From NCBI GenBank assembly GCA_050874665.1, contig JBNMLC010000004.1, forward strand, positions 62,001 to 126,000: a stretch of DNA of 64,000 nt, written 5' to 3'. Made by a program: the position numbers and the translations under genes. The notes beneath the pieces were generated by a model. It saw only the letters and a list, made by a program, of their open reading frames with translations. It did not search any database and was not told where the DNA came from. The stretch is from RUG11237 sp050874665. GTDB lineage: Bacteria > Bacillota > Clostridia > Lachnospirales > Lachnospiraceae. Shown here piece after piece: positions 18,801 to 26,798 of the stretch (position 1 is its first letter; every line of letters begins with the position of its first letter).

Positions 18801-21092
18801 ATTCTTACTGTCAAATACCCAGTAATCTACTTGTCCTATTACATTTGGATCACTTTTACTATGCATTCTCTCTTTAGAAAATGGAAATGCTACATTTTCA
18901 TATACTTTTCCCAATACGGTATTCTTTGAATTATTACCATTTAAAAAATCTTTGTTTAAAAATGGGGCCTGTACAGTTCCTGATGCTGTTTTCATCATCA
19001 GATTGCCATTTGATAGCGTATCACTCACTAAACCAATGGTTGCATTTCTTCCATTTTCAGAGTTATTATTTCCAAAACTGATTTCTTTACCATCTCGTCC
19101 CCACATGGAGTTATTTTCATAGAAAAATTTCTTGGTATCATCAGAACCATATAAATTTAAATCTGATGAAATCTGTGAAAATGGGGAACCGCTATAATTC
19201 TGAAAATTTCCCCAATATAATGGTGAAACAGCTTTGTTTTTTGTATAGTATTCACTTAAAGCCTGATCAAATTGACGAAATGGCTGATAGATTCTATGAT
19301 TATTTGCGTCATAGGTATAATTATCACGATTTTGTCCATTTAATTCATAATCTGTATAAAAATCATAAAACGTAGTTGACAGATATAGCTTGTTTATATC
19401 TCTTACTTCCTGTTCTTTTGGAATATCAACTACAATATTTGACGTATCGCCTTTCTGTTCCGGATTGCGTACTGTGTACACCTCAGCCCAATATCCATCT
19501 CGCTGACCGCCGTCATATATGACATTATCACTGCTGTCTGCATAGAAACATGGATTGCTAAGATTTGTTGGTATTGTAAGCTGTTTTGTGCTTTCTCCAT
19601 GACTGCCATAATTGGTTATACTACTCATATCAAAAGAAGAAAAAGCAATGCTTGTATATCCTTCCGGCAACTCTGCTTTATATACATCTGAATATGTATT
19701 GGTTCCATTAGAATATACAGGAACCAATTCCATAGTTCCTTCTATATCCTGCTTTCCTGTGCCGACTGCATAATAACGAATTGTTCCTGCTTTATTTGGA
19801 ATTCCATAATCGCCGGCTCCATTTGTCCCATCTGCTGTACTATATGTAAGCTTAGATAAGGAAGCATCAAAGTAAACGGTTAATGCATTGCTATATGTAT
19901 TTGATACTTCTGCAAATTTATCCACCACCGTCACTTCATTTTTGTTCAAATCCTTCCAAAAGAAATGATATTTTGTACCATCTTCTTTTATAAATGTAAG
20001 CACTGTCTGTTGCGTAACTGCTGAATTATCAACAAAAGTATATTCAAATTCACTACCTGTTGCAGGCAGAGCAATCGCACTCTGGTTTCCTGCCTGAAGT
20101 TTACAGCCTTCCTTTACCGGAAAATGCAATTTGTCAAAATACAGTTTTTTACCTGCGAGTGACTGATTTTCTACTATCTTTTCACCCCATCTGCTGTATT
20201 TGTTATTTTTAATTTCACTTACACCATAGTATAAGGTATTTCTGCTAGAAGCATCATATCCGTCGGAAGTAGTATTTATAAATTCATAAGTATCCCCTAA
20301 AGACGTATTCCCTTTATAAAATTCTACTGTGCTGTAAGCTATTCCATTTTCGTCTGCCGGAACAGTTACTTGATATAAACCATTGATGCCTGTATCTGTT
20401 GTCATATTTGTAGTAACCGCACCATTATTTTCATTGCCGAATTTAGCAATTACACTTCCTAAATTTCCTGTCATATCAAAAAAGTACATAACACTTCCTG
20501 ATAATGATTGTGGTGCAAGACTTCCTAAATAATCCACTGTTTTTTTATTGCCCTGTGCTCCACCATTTAATTTAAAGCACGGATATGCATCTGTTTTTAC
20601 TGGATCCGAAGTCAAGGAAACATCTACCGTCTGTGCTGTCAATGCTCCCCAATTAGACTGATTTACAAACACTACGGCAGTACAAGCAGAATCTTCTTCA
20701 CTGACGGTATACTCCCATAACGTCCCTGTCTGATTACTTAACAGACTGTTTTGTTTGGAGGATTTTTTCATTGGAACAATACTGCCTGATTTCCCGTTCA
20801 CCAGGTAAATATACATATTGCAGTCCTGTGTCCAACCATTCCAGCCTCCATTTCCCGACGTATCAAAATAAATCGTCCTTGTTATGCCAGAAGATGTAAT
20901 ATCATTTTCATTGATATCCTCTGTTTGTTCTTGTGGAATTTCCTGGGTGACTACCCCGCCTGAAAAATCTTCTTTTTCTGCAAATACACTGCCCCAATCA
21001 CCTACGATAGTGCATAGTATGCTGGCAATCACTACAATTACCACAGTTCTTCTTATGGTTTCCCATGCTGTTTTCAAATTGATTTTTTCCAT
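15858..21092 (-). CDS. large LPFTG surface adhesin with fibro-slime domain (probable pilus tip protein)
   Basis: 1744 residues from ATG 21092; a TTG 45 bases upstream would spoil the signal peptide. Signal sequence about 1-39. The N-terminal 500 residues contain several similar modules beginning 'IYFDTSGNGGWNGW', 'YFFDMTGNLG', 'LYFDKLHFP' and 'VYFDASLSKL', each about 100 residues. A fibro-slime domain (about 815-940) carries DDDVWVFIDGKLALDIGGG. After a beta-rich part come Cna-B and SpaA-like domains (about 1380-1690) and the sorting signal LPFTG at 1707-1711 with membrane helix and basic tail. Size, position first in the operon and lack of an obvious pilin motif point to a tip adhesin. The ligand is unknown; the aromatic N-terminal modules could bind carbohydrate. 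Confidence 0.88.
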   Translation of the reverse strand: MEKINLKTAWETIRRTVVIVVIASILCTIVGDWGSVFAEKEDFSGGVVTQEIPQEQTEDINENDITSSGITRTIYFDTSGNGGWNGWTQDCNMYIYLVNGKSGSIVPMKKSSKQNSLLSNQTGTLWEYTVSEEDSACTAVVFVNQSNWGALTAQTVDVSLTSDPVKTDAYPCFKLNGGAQGNKKTVDYLGSLAPQSLSGSVMYFFDMTGNLGSVIAKFGNENNGAVTTNMTTDTGINGLYQVTVPADENGIAYSTVEFYKGNTSLGDTYEFINTTSDGYDASSRNTLYYGVSEIKNNKYSRWGEKIVENQSLAGKKLYFDKLHFPVKEGCKLQAGNQSAIALPATGSEFEYTFVDNSAVTQQTVLTFIKEDGTKYHFFWKDLNKNEVTVVDKFAEVSNTYSNALTVYFDASLSKLTYSTADGTNGAGDYGIPNKAGTIRYYAVGTGKQDIEGTMELVPVYSNGTNTYSDVYKAELPEGYTSIAFSSFDMSSITNYGSHGESTKQLTIPTNLSNPCFYADSSDNVIYDGGQRDGYWAEVYTVRNPEQKGDTSNIVVDIPKEQEVRDINKLYLSTTFYDFYTDYELNGQNRDNYTYDANNHRIYQPFRQFDQALSEYYTKNKAVSPLYWGNFQNYSGSPFSQISSDLNLYGSDDTKKFFYENNSMWGRDGKEISFGNNNSENGRNATIGLVSDTLSNGNLMMKTASGTVQAPFLNKDFLNGNNSKNTVLGKVYENVAFPFSKERMHSKSDPNVIGQVDYWVFDSKNSSTNLRLTQDPDTNSYFLNSTGNVVKGKTTSGVTQEGNFFPFNGTGESGNAGKLNYGFASKMEMKFRLTENGTVTTTEGDEAPIEFNFSGDDDVWVFIDGKLALDIGGGHDVVTGYLNFENLTYYVSRIKNTSTSGGYTNNYSGNFNISGKKTDEHTLTMFYMERGIWESNMYVSFNFPDENSFSVEKKIDDSAVNNELFSGMFDDVSVFPFAIKNQATHYGTYEINLGEEQVPVTYNDTFASGTLTKGSTSNTFEQVQEFAGQSEVAHYKALYSDTQGAYREKRFGIIAPANGSTLNVSNVKDYLRFQYYYDETSNPELNHMYVELEDAAGNTIGGYLNAKTYITTSVRSKQWSKITVDLSKLTGSLNFDYSKVKYIKFDYDYEGDFYLDGFEFYAKSSITNQIGFSVKQYQIPDYGSATSGQLEYPKGAAYTLTSDGSEAVYARLGNDGIFNLKNGQTASFTNQFRMGSYISLKENIDTDVFDSSYTVYENGAPVTSMAKGTTVELGTIKNLTNVASVAIDDGRTEVYLSGQDAESRDYANKGYTKTQKPSENTIVFRSYSNPDMITGVTKIKVVYTNKVKTGELTIRKANAYSTDNLTGEYKFKITFTNVAGLGLEGTSEITKEITLKAGESQKISGIPINTNYTIEEIEPEDGSVLDNVSEKSGYAFDMDIQSKIVRGTIKASEQSYDFTFNNTQKPFVNIKLIKLWKDSNGNDLTENIPSSIDVQIQRRAKGSTGSYSVVSINGQNKITMRPGYDNWEYTLEGLDQYVDYTAMVPVEWEYRVVELDADGNVVEEGGFAGSYLVSYDIDEQTKTITGTITNTYQSTNIKVIKVDATDNSIKLSDVEFTLEKLKDNGTVDDTFTKITVKTEMDGTAVFSDLKDGTYRLKETKAKDGYSLLKKAIKIVIHKGGQSTIDDKNCTIEADTISVTVSNRKKFTLPFTGGYGTTVFIFVGIACILAAIAFYLYRKKRMKIVF

Positions 21093-21173
21093 AAACCTTT
21101 TTTGCTCTCCTTCTATTATTTTATTTATATAAATCAATTGTTAATTTGATAAATCATAGTAATTATCATTGAT

Positions 21174-21201
21174 ATTATACCATTTTTTACTTTTCTTGCA
21201 A
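21174..21201 (-). promoter_or_regulatory. promoter of the pilus operon
   Basis: On the minus strand TTGCAA (21201-21196), 16-base spacer, TATAAT (21179-21174) preceded by TG one base upstream (extended -10). It leaves a leader of about 75 bases before ATG 21092. Confidence 0.65.
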
Positions 21202-21367
21202 TATATACGGTTCTACAAATTGTATATTTTTCGAAAATTAAAAAGCGAAAATGCAGCTTTCTACACTTTCGCTTCTACTGTTCCCTGCAGGAATCATAAC
21301 AATCTTACAACTACCTTTTCCAAACTCATGTACTGCCATATTCTTTGTCCACGTAAACTAACCTTTT

Positions 21368-21853
21368 TCAAAGAAATGAAAATACACCTGCCAAAACTGC
21401 TGCAATCAAAGCCATTCCTACCGTTCCTGAAAACCATTTCACACGTTTGTCATGGCTGTTTATGTAGGGTTTTAAATCCTCTGTTCCGGGAATCGTCCAT
21501 GCCTTCGTATGTCCAACCCACCATCCATCTACCAGAATACGATCCATCAGATTCATTACCGACAAAATCACAAATATCTGCCAAAATCCCTGTAAAAATC
21601 CTCGTGTACCATTGATTCCATAAACACACAATACTACATACAGAATGTATCCGGGAATACAAATAATTTTGAATATAACACTGTTTTTTTTCACCTTATC
21701 ATAAGTTGTCAATCCCATAGCTACACAACGATCTTGTACATCCTTATGATAAAGATGAATCATTCCAACTGCCCCATTCCGGATAGCAATGGCACAAACC
21801 AGTATCAATATGGCACCAAGTCCAATTCCTTCAAATAACACTTTTACTAACAT
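21368..21853 (-). CDS. uncharacterised four-helix membrane protein
   Basis: 161 residues from ATG 21853, which has a perfect AGGAGG 5 bases before it. About four hydrophobic helices (residues 5-25, 55-80, 82-105 and 140-160). Between helices three and four is a soluble loop with WWVGHTKAWTIPGTEDLKPYI. I do not recognise a named family with certainty; similar small membrane proteins occur beside TetR regulators in Clostridia. It is the last gene of a leftward group with the DUF6796-like protein 44 bases upstream. Confidence 0.7.
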   Translation of the reverse strand: MLVKVLFEGIGLGAILILVCAIAIRNGAVGMIHLYHKDVQDRCVAMGLTTYDKVKKNSVIFKIICIPGYILYVVLCVYGINGTRGFLQGFWQIFVILSVMNLMDRILVDGWWVGHTKAWTIPGTEDLKPYINSHDKRVKWFSGTVGMALIAAVLAGVFSFL

Positions 21854-21897
21854 TTTTCCTCCTATGCATCTCATATTCACTTATGACACTTTTCATA

Positions 21898-22620
21898 TTA
21901 ATTTTGATTTATCAATTTCATCGCAACGAGCAAACCTGCAAACTGCCATATATTTCCTACGCTAATCCATGTCGCTGCCAGTGCATTTCCCCACGCATAC
22001 CCACGGAATGGCGTTGCTATTATCATTGTCAAAATCATTCCAAAGCCTACATTAAATATCCAACACCATTTTGGATATGGAGTCATTCCCTTTGCAAATG
22101 CAGATATTTGAGCACGCATCAGACAAAGAAAGAAAAGGGCAAACAGTATCGTAGCCGGCACCATAAAATAACCGGCAAGCTTTAAGCAGCTTTCATACGC
22201 AACTTGGGGTGACGCAATGGATAAATGATTGTATAACCATGCCACCATAACGCAAGGAACATGAACCCCACACGCTCCAAAAGCTATATATCCGATAATC
22301 CCTGTTCTCAGACTATGTGCATGTTTCGGAGATTTTTCCGCCATAAGACGGTAAATTCCAAAATAGCTGACCCCTTCAAGAAAAATTCCAACCAGACCCA
22401 ATAGAGCAGACCAGAAATATGTAGCATCGCTTTTTCCAATATAAGTTGACAGCTTTCCTTCTAATCCACTTAAATCAACATTTTTCACTCCATAACCCAA
22501 AAGCCAATCTCCTATAAAAACCAAACACGCTGCAAACAAACCAATTAGCAGAAGTTTCCTGATTCGCGGCCAATCAAGCTGGCTTTCAATTCCAATCGCA
22601 TTATATTCGTTCTCTTTCAT
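21898..22620 (-). CDS. DUF6796-like multi-pass membrane protein
   Basis: 240 residues from ATG 22620 (AAGGAG upstream). Seven or so hydrophobic helices are spread over the length, with the sequence IGDWLLGYGV in the first helix region and FGACGVHVPCVMVAWLYNH in the middle. This pattern resembles the DUF6796 family, whose function is unknown. It is followed 44 bases later by another small membrane protein, and a methyltransferase gene is upstream on the same strand, so the three may be one unit. No catalytic motif is visible. Confidence 0.75.
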   Translation of the reverse strand: MKENEYNAIGIESQLDWPRIRKLLLIGLFAACLVFIGDWLLGYGVKNVDLSGLEGKLSTYIGKSDATYFWSALLGLVGIFLEGVSYFGIYRLMAEKSPKHAHSLRTGIIGYIAFGACGVHVPCVMVAWLYNHLSIASPQVAYESCLKLAGYFMVPATILFALFFLCLMRAQISAFAKGMTPYPKWCWIFNVGFGMILTMIIATPFRGYAWGNALAATWISVGNIWQFAGLLVAMKLINQN

Positions 22621-22696
22621 AATCGATTTCTCCTTCTTTACTCGCTGCACTATCACGCAAAGTAACATCACAAACCAGCTTGATTGCTTTACGCAT
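22601..22696 (-). CDS. short ORF overlapping the start of the DUF6796-like gene
   Basis: 31 codons (MRKAIKLVCDVTLRDSAASK...) with a good AAGAGGTG site before the ATG. It runs 20 bases into the next gene in another frame. It could be a small coupling ORF or the remnant of a larger gene; no family is recognised. Confidence 0.3.
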   Translation of the reverse strand: MRKAIKLVCDVTLRDSAASKEGEIDYERERI

Positions 22697-22751
22697 GTGC
22701 ACCTCTTAAAGCATCTTGTGTGCCAGCTCTTGTATTCTTTTTAAGTTTTTA

Positions 22752-23390
22752 TTATTTTCTAACCACACAGTGCAGACGCATCCCCTTACGCACTTCAAAT
22801 TTCTCTACCTTCAGTCCTGCCTTCCTGCAACACTCCACGACCAGTTCTCTTGTAGCAACCATAACATCTCCATGACCGCATATGTTTGCCAATGGTAACT
22901 CGATTTTATCCATAAACCAACGTACAATTTTGTTATCGCTTGTTACATCTCTAAGAACTAATCTTCCGCCTGGACGCAGACACCTTTTAACACTGTCAAA
23001 AAAAGCCTGTGGATTCGGATAATGATGAAAGCTCATGGAACAGATGATTGCATCAAATGAATTATCCGGAAACGGGAAATTCTCGCAATCTCCCACAACA
23101 AAGGTTGTATTTGGAATATTTTTCTTTTTTGCCTGTTCAATCATGGCAGGTGTCAAATCAAGTCCAGTATAATGTCTATCTGGATATTTTTCTGCTAATA
23201 AGGATATCATAGGGGCTGGACCGCAGCCGGCATCCAGAAGATCTGTAAAGGGCTCTTTTTCCAGTTCTTCCAATATGTCAGGATAGTCCTTTTTACACAT
23301 CTGATAAATTCCCGCCTTATCTCCCTCATACAACTCGGCAGCCTTTGTAAACTCTTTGATTGATAATTTTTTGTATTCCTCATTTGTCAC
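22752..23390 (-). CDS. class I SAM-dependent methyltransferase
   Basis: 212 residues. Motif I of the Rossmann fold is LLDAGCGPAPM (about 46-56), followed by YTGLDLTPAMIEQA, the acidic turn GDCENFPFPDNSFDAIICSMSFHHY, and the post-motif segment CLRPGGRLVLRD. This is the Methyltransf_11/25 arrangement, acting on an unknown small molecule or lipid. The start codon is GTG, with GAAGGAAACCGGA just before it. It heads the leftward group that includes the two membrane proteins downstream (131 bases to the DUF6796-like gene). No substrate-specific motif is seen. Confidence 0.88.
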   Translation of the reverse strand: MTNEEYKKLSIKEFTKAAELYEGDKAGIYQMCKKDYPDILEELEKEPFTDLLDAGCGPAPMISLLAEKYPDRHYTGLDLTPAMIEQAKKKNIPNTTFVVGDCENFPFPDNSFDAIICSMSFHHYPNPQAFFDSVKRCLRPGGRLVLRDVTSDNKIVRWFMDKIELPLANICGHGDVMVATRELVVECCRKAGLKVEKFEVRKGMRLHCVVRK

Positions 23391-23879
23391 TCCGGTTTCC
23401 TTCTTTCTTCTTTATAATTTAATTATTTTTTCTAACTCAACTCTATTCTTATCATTTATATTAGTCTTGACTAACTACTATGTCAATACATTTTTGGAAT
23501 TATTATTTTCCTTGATTTAATTTTAATTTTCTAAAGCTTTTATCGGCAATCCGCAGCGACTTTCGCTGACAAATGAATGACACTGTCACTCCGAGGGTTC
23601 AATCATTCCGTGCCTGCGAATTCATATTTATGACTATCATTCGAACTCAATATGCGGTAATGATAACACTGTTTTCTTATTAGATTACCTATATTATAAC
23701 GTGTGCGAGGTCGGGTGCTGATGGGATCTTGACCATGATTTGCTCCGATTTATCCATACTCCCTTATACTTAAAAAGCTGGAAGCCTCTGCTCCCAGCTT
23801 TACATTCTTTTACTCCATCAGTTTTACAAACTGGAAGTTGTATATTTCTTCTCTTACTTATTTCATCTTAGAAAGTTGT
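23391..23879. other. intergenic stretch without a supported gene
   Basis: Apart from the terminator at 23774-23801 no gene is seen. It holds two small dyads, CAGCGA-ctt-TCGCTG (23554-23568) and TGACACTGTCA (about 23578-23588), of no clear role. No open frame with a ribosome binding site was found; it may be debris of a lost gene. Confidence 0.5.
23774..23801 (-). terminator. terminator downstream of the truncated TetR gene
   Basis: AAAGCTGG (23774-23781) pairs with CCAGCTTT (23794-23801); on the minus strand the stem is followed by TTTTTAAG. Confidence 0.7.
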
Positions 23880-24134
23880 TTATTGATTATGGTAAGACTG
23901 TGGGCTACTACATGATATATTTCTGCTGGTGTTTCTGCAGTCACATTCATATGCGATTACATCAGGCAGGGAATCAAAAAGACCATAAAAAGTTGCCCTG
24001 CTGACGAAAGATTTTTGATAGATGTCTGTTATATAAAGTTTATCCAGACTTTTTTCCAACAGACATTTTTTCATACCATTCCAGATCAAATCTGCTGATT
24101 TTTTTGACCTTATATCATTTGAAACGTGATACAT
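23880..24134 (-). pseudogene. truncated TetR-family regulator
   Basis: 84 residues from ATG 24134, which has GGAG 6 bases upstream. The N-terminal DNA-binding domain is present: KKSADLIWNGMKKCLLEKS, IYQKSFVSRATFYGLFDSLPDVI matches the TetR helix-turn-helix and the following helix. TetR proteins are usually about 190 residues with a ligand-binding C-terminal domain; here the frame leaves homology after about residue 67 (CRNTSRNISC...) and stops, and a terminator follows 80 bases later. So the ligand domain is deleted. It is divergent from the HXXEE gene, and a 22-bp palindrome lies between the two. Confidence 0.72.
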
Positions 24135-24178
24135 TTTTTCTCCATTTTGATACATTTTTCTGTTTTTTGTACAACAAG

Positions 24179-24200
24179 TTCTGAGACAATTGTATCAGAA
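24179..24200. promoter_or_regulatory. 22-bp palindromic operator between tetR remnant and HXXEE gene
   Basis: TTCTGA, one base, ACAATTGT, one base, TCAGAA: symmetric except for one base pair. It overlaps the -35 element of the rightward promoter, a typical TetR repressor position. Confidence 0.75.
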
Positions 24201-24218
24201 ACATTCTTCTGCTACAAT
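24190..24218 (+). promoter_or_regulatory. promoter of the HXXEE gene
   Basis: TTGTAT (24190-24195), 17-base spacer, TACAAT (24213-24218), about 32 bases before ATG 24251. Confidence 0.7.
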
Positions 24219-24250
24219 AGCGAAAAATAATGAAATGGAGGAATAGACTT

Positions 24251-24948
24251 ATGAAAAAATATAGTTTTGATCAATGGTGCAAAAGGGACTGGCTGAAATT
24301 CAGTCTTGTGATTGCAGGATTTATGTTGGTACTTATGCTGATAAACTGGAACAACTGGTCAGTATCACTGAAATGTCTCTCTGTGATTACTGCATTGATT
24401 CCTATTCATGCAACAGAAGAATGGGTATTCCCAGGTGGATTCTCTTATCAATATAATCTTTTTTGAATAAATCAGATCCTCCAAAGTGTTATCCTATGAA
24501 TCGGGCTTCTGACATGGTTACCGTTCTGGGAACCACACTTATGTATGCTGTGACCACATTATATTTTGCCATTAGCGGAAATGATGTTCCAACCGGTATT
24601 GTATTAGGATCTGCCTGCTTTAGTACTTTGGAGGTAGTCGGACATACATTTTTCGGCATAAAAGCATATTTAACATTTAAGGATAAAGGGAAAACGACAA
24701 TCTATGGTGTAGGTTCCATGACTGTATACTCAGGATTTCTTGTACTGGGAACAATTATGTTTCGTGAAACTGCATTACTCGGACTTTCCGTCAAAGACAT
24801 TCTTTATTGTATAATACTTCTTGGCATTATCGTCATTTTTGTTGTTGCTCCTGAGATTAAATTTAAAGATAAAGAAAGTCCATATGCGTATCCAGACTGT
24901 GGATATTATGAGAGATTTCTGAATGACCACAGTGAGGTTAAAAGATGA
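24251..24948 (+). pseudogene. HXXEE-motif membrane protein, broken by a single frameshift
   Basis: Two overlapping frames make one protein. The first part (ATG 24251 with GGAGG upstream) ends ...IHATEEWVFPGGFSYQYNLF at TGA 24464; the second part continues LNKSDPPKCYPMNRASDM in the frame from 24463. The name-giving HxxEE is HATEE, and the segment FPGGF...YPMNR is conserved in the family. One extra T in the run of six T at 24459-24464 would rejoin the frames into about 232 residues with five or six membrane helices. Function of the family is unknown. Either a recent mutation, a slippage site or a sequencing error. It is the likely target of the TetR-type operator upstream. Confidence 0.75.
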
Positions 24949-25012
24949 AAAACAAAAGAATTATTTTTGATTTTTCGCTGTGAAAGACTAGAGAGATAGA
25001 AATAATTATGAC

Positions 25013-25084
25013 ATGGAATTAAACACAGATATGATTTTGCCTGAAGAATGTGTGGAACTTTTTACGTATATGATGACTGAATAA
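25013..25084 (+). CDS. 23-codon ORF, probable remnant
   Basis: MELNTDMILPEECVELFTYM... ends just before a terminator. No ribosome binding site. It is read as the tail of a lost gene; no family recognised. Confidence 0.2.
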   Translation: MELNTDMILPEECVELFTYMMTE

Positions 25085-25091
25085 GAGATGT

Positions 25092-25144
25092 AATAGGGAT
25101 TGGAGCTAGAAGAACGAACCTTAAACCAATCCCTATTGTTTTAA
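25092..25144 (+). terminator. terminator after the HXXEE region
   Basis: AATAGGGATTGG (25092-25103) is exactly complementary to CCAATCCCTATT (25126-25137), followed by GTTTTAATT. Confidence 0.75.
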
Positions 25145-25183
25145 TTGATAAACCTGGAATTGACCGAGTTCTTTTACAAGAAC

Positions 25184-26089
25184 TTATTGCATACTTATAT
25201 AAAATTTCACATTTTTTATTATTAAAACAGATTTCCACCAGTGCTTACTAATATGCCATTGTTCCGGATAGCATTCCCAATTCCATGTAACAGCCCACGT
25301 TCCATCCTCCTGCTGTGTTTCGGAAAGAAAGTGGCACTCAAAATTACAGAGTTCCTTATTTTCCTCATAAAATCGACTGTTGCAGGAATGTATCATCAAA
25401 GATGGTTTACAGACATATTCTGATGCCCATACAGAGGTATCTACCGTTAGAATATGTTTAATCTGCAGTTGCAGCAAACTCTCAAATTCTGATAAATCAA
25501 TCCCTGATCCTGATATGTTACATTCCACTAAATTCTCAAATAGCTCAACAAAACAGGAAACCGTATGCATGAATTCCAATGGACAATGCAATTTAAACCA
25601 AGCGTAAGCTTCCTGCAACAGTCTTTGTGCTGTCTGATATATGCTGCTTTTTGGGCTTGCATACACAAGAATAAATCCAATCAGGGATGCGGTCGGATTA
25701 TAATTGACTTCATTTACATCCGTATAACTCCACCACGGTGCATGCGGATACGCTTCATTTGATGGAATACTATTCGCCCAGACATGTCCATCAAAATATT
25801 TTGTATTTTCCAAATAGCGCAATATTCCCAAAATAATCGGATGCTCTTTTTCTTTCAGATCAACTTCGCGAATGATCTGAGTTGCAGCCCATGTCTGCAC
25901 CGGGGAAGAATCTGGATTCCAACAATCCTCTTCCAGCGCGTGCCCAAAACCACCATCTTCATTTTGATACGCAGCGAGGAAATTCAAGACATTTTCTCTG
26001 CTACCATTTTCAAATAAATACTGCCATCTTGCACAATCCAAAGGTCTTGCATTTTTATAAATAAACTCTTTTGCCTTATTAAAGTTCAT
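25184..26089 (-). CDS. terpene-cyclase/prenyltransferase-like alpha-toroid protein
   Basis: 301 residues from ATG 26089, with GGAGG about 10 bases upstream (the frame is open further). Repeats of the QW type are visible: NEDGGFGHALEEDCWNPDSS near 55-75 and QQEDGTWAVTWNWE near 270, and the length fits an alpha/alpha toroid as in prenyltransferase-like proteins. There is no DxDD squalene-cyclase motif or DDxxD motif, so no terpene chemistry can be claimed; many bacterial proteins of this shape are uncharacterised. It stands alone on the minus strand, between the HXXEE region and a zone of gene fragments. Confidence 0.7.
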   Translation of the reverse strand: MNFNKAKEFIYKNARPLDCARWQYLFENGSRENVLNFLAAYQNEDGGFGHALEEDCWNPDSSPVQTWAATQIIREVDLKEKEHPIILGILRYLENTKYFDGHVWANSIPSNEAYPHAPWWSYTDVNEVNYNPTASLIGFILVYASPKSSIYQTAQRLLQEAYAWFKLHCPLEFMHTVSCFVELFENLVECNISGSGIDLSEFESLLQLQIKHILTVDTSVWASEYVCKPSLMIHSCNSRFYEENKELCNFECHFLSETQQEDGTWAVTWNWECYPEQWHISKHWWKSVLIIKNVKFYISMQ

Positions 26090-26266
26090 ATTGTGTTGTC
26101 CTCCATAAATACCGATTTTCTGTTCCTGCAAACTGAAATTTACCTTACCGTCTCCTATTTCTACAAATCATAAAGAATCTATGTATTGTCTCGCATTAAT
26201 TCACCTAGCATTTGTTTTCCCTATCTTTCATAAGACAACTGGAAACATGAATAAACTCTTCAAATT

Positions 26267-26569
26267 TCATGTTTGAAAATGGAGTTTTTTTAGATTTTTT
26301 CCATATTTCACCCAAATTGTTTGCCTCAAGAAATTGTTTGAAATCCCAAACTGTTTAAAGTAGCTCATATTCTCTTTATAAGTAATAGCTCTCTTTAAAA
26401 GATAGTATTCCTTAATATCTAAGATATCTTCTTGAAATGCATATTTTGCTACATAATCTAAGTATATATCGAAATAATCATGTGGAAATCCTCCATAACA
26501 TTCGTTGCGATTTAAGTTGAGACTATATTTTCTATTCGTTTTATAATTTGGAAATATATTTCCGATCAC
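26267..26569 (-). CDS. unrecognised 100-codon ORF, possibly a fragment
   Basis: Starts at GTG without a ribosome binding site and can be extended upstream in frame for 10 codons without a start. The sequence (NRNECYGGFPHDYFDIYLDY..., basic C-terminus) has no motif I recognise. It follows the methyltransferase remnant directly, so it may be the tail of a gene lost by deletion. Confidence 0.35.
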   Translation of the reverse strand: MIGNIFPNYKTNRKYSLNLNRNECYGGFPHDYFDIYLDYVAKYAFQEDILDIKEYYLLKRAITYKENMSYFKQFGISNNFLRQTIWVKYGKNLKKLHFQT

Positions 26570-26580
26570 TATTTTATTTT

Positions 26581-26766
26581 CTACTTTACTATCTTTTCAC
26601 ATTGCTCTTTTGCATAATTTCATTCTTTACCCCAATAATCCATACCTGTAAGATCTGCATGCTCATATTTCTTTGCACATCGAATTGTTAATGCTCCTGC
26701 TCCGCAACCGATATCCGATAGCTTACCATTTCCATAATTTGTTCGTTTGGTTTTGTTATTATCCAT
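26581..26766 (-). pseudogene. SAM methyltransferase N-terminal remnant
   Basis: From ATG 26766 the frame reads ...GKLSDIGCGAGALTIRCAKK, YEHADLTGMDYWGKE, then TGA at 26622-26620. The motif IGCGAGALTIRCAKKY is methyltransferase motif I. After the TGA the same frame continues NYAKEQCEK before TAG at 26583-26581; related proteins have Trp (TGG) where the TGA is, so a TGG-to-TGA change plus a 3' deletion has killed the gene. Confidence 0.65.
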
Positions 26767-26798
26767 AATTCACCTCGTCTTTCTAAAACAATAATCAT

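Noticed and set aside
23520..23760. Structured RNA between the methyltransferase and tetR genes
   Set aside because: Only two short dyads are present, with no conserved motif I can match and no downstream gene to control.
22752..24948. An antibiotic-resistance cassette (methyltransferase, TetR, membrane proteins)
   Set aside because: The methyltransferase is of the small-molecule type without rRNA-methylase signatures and no efflux-pump family is recognisable.
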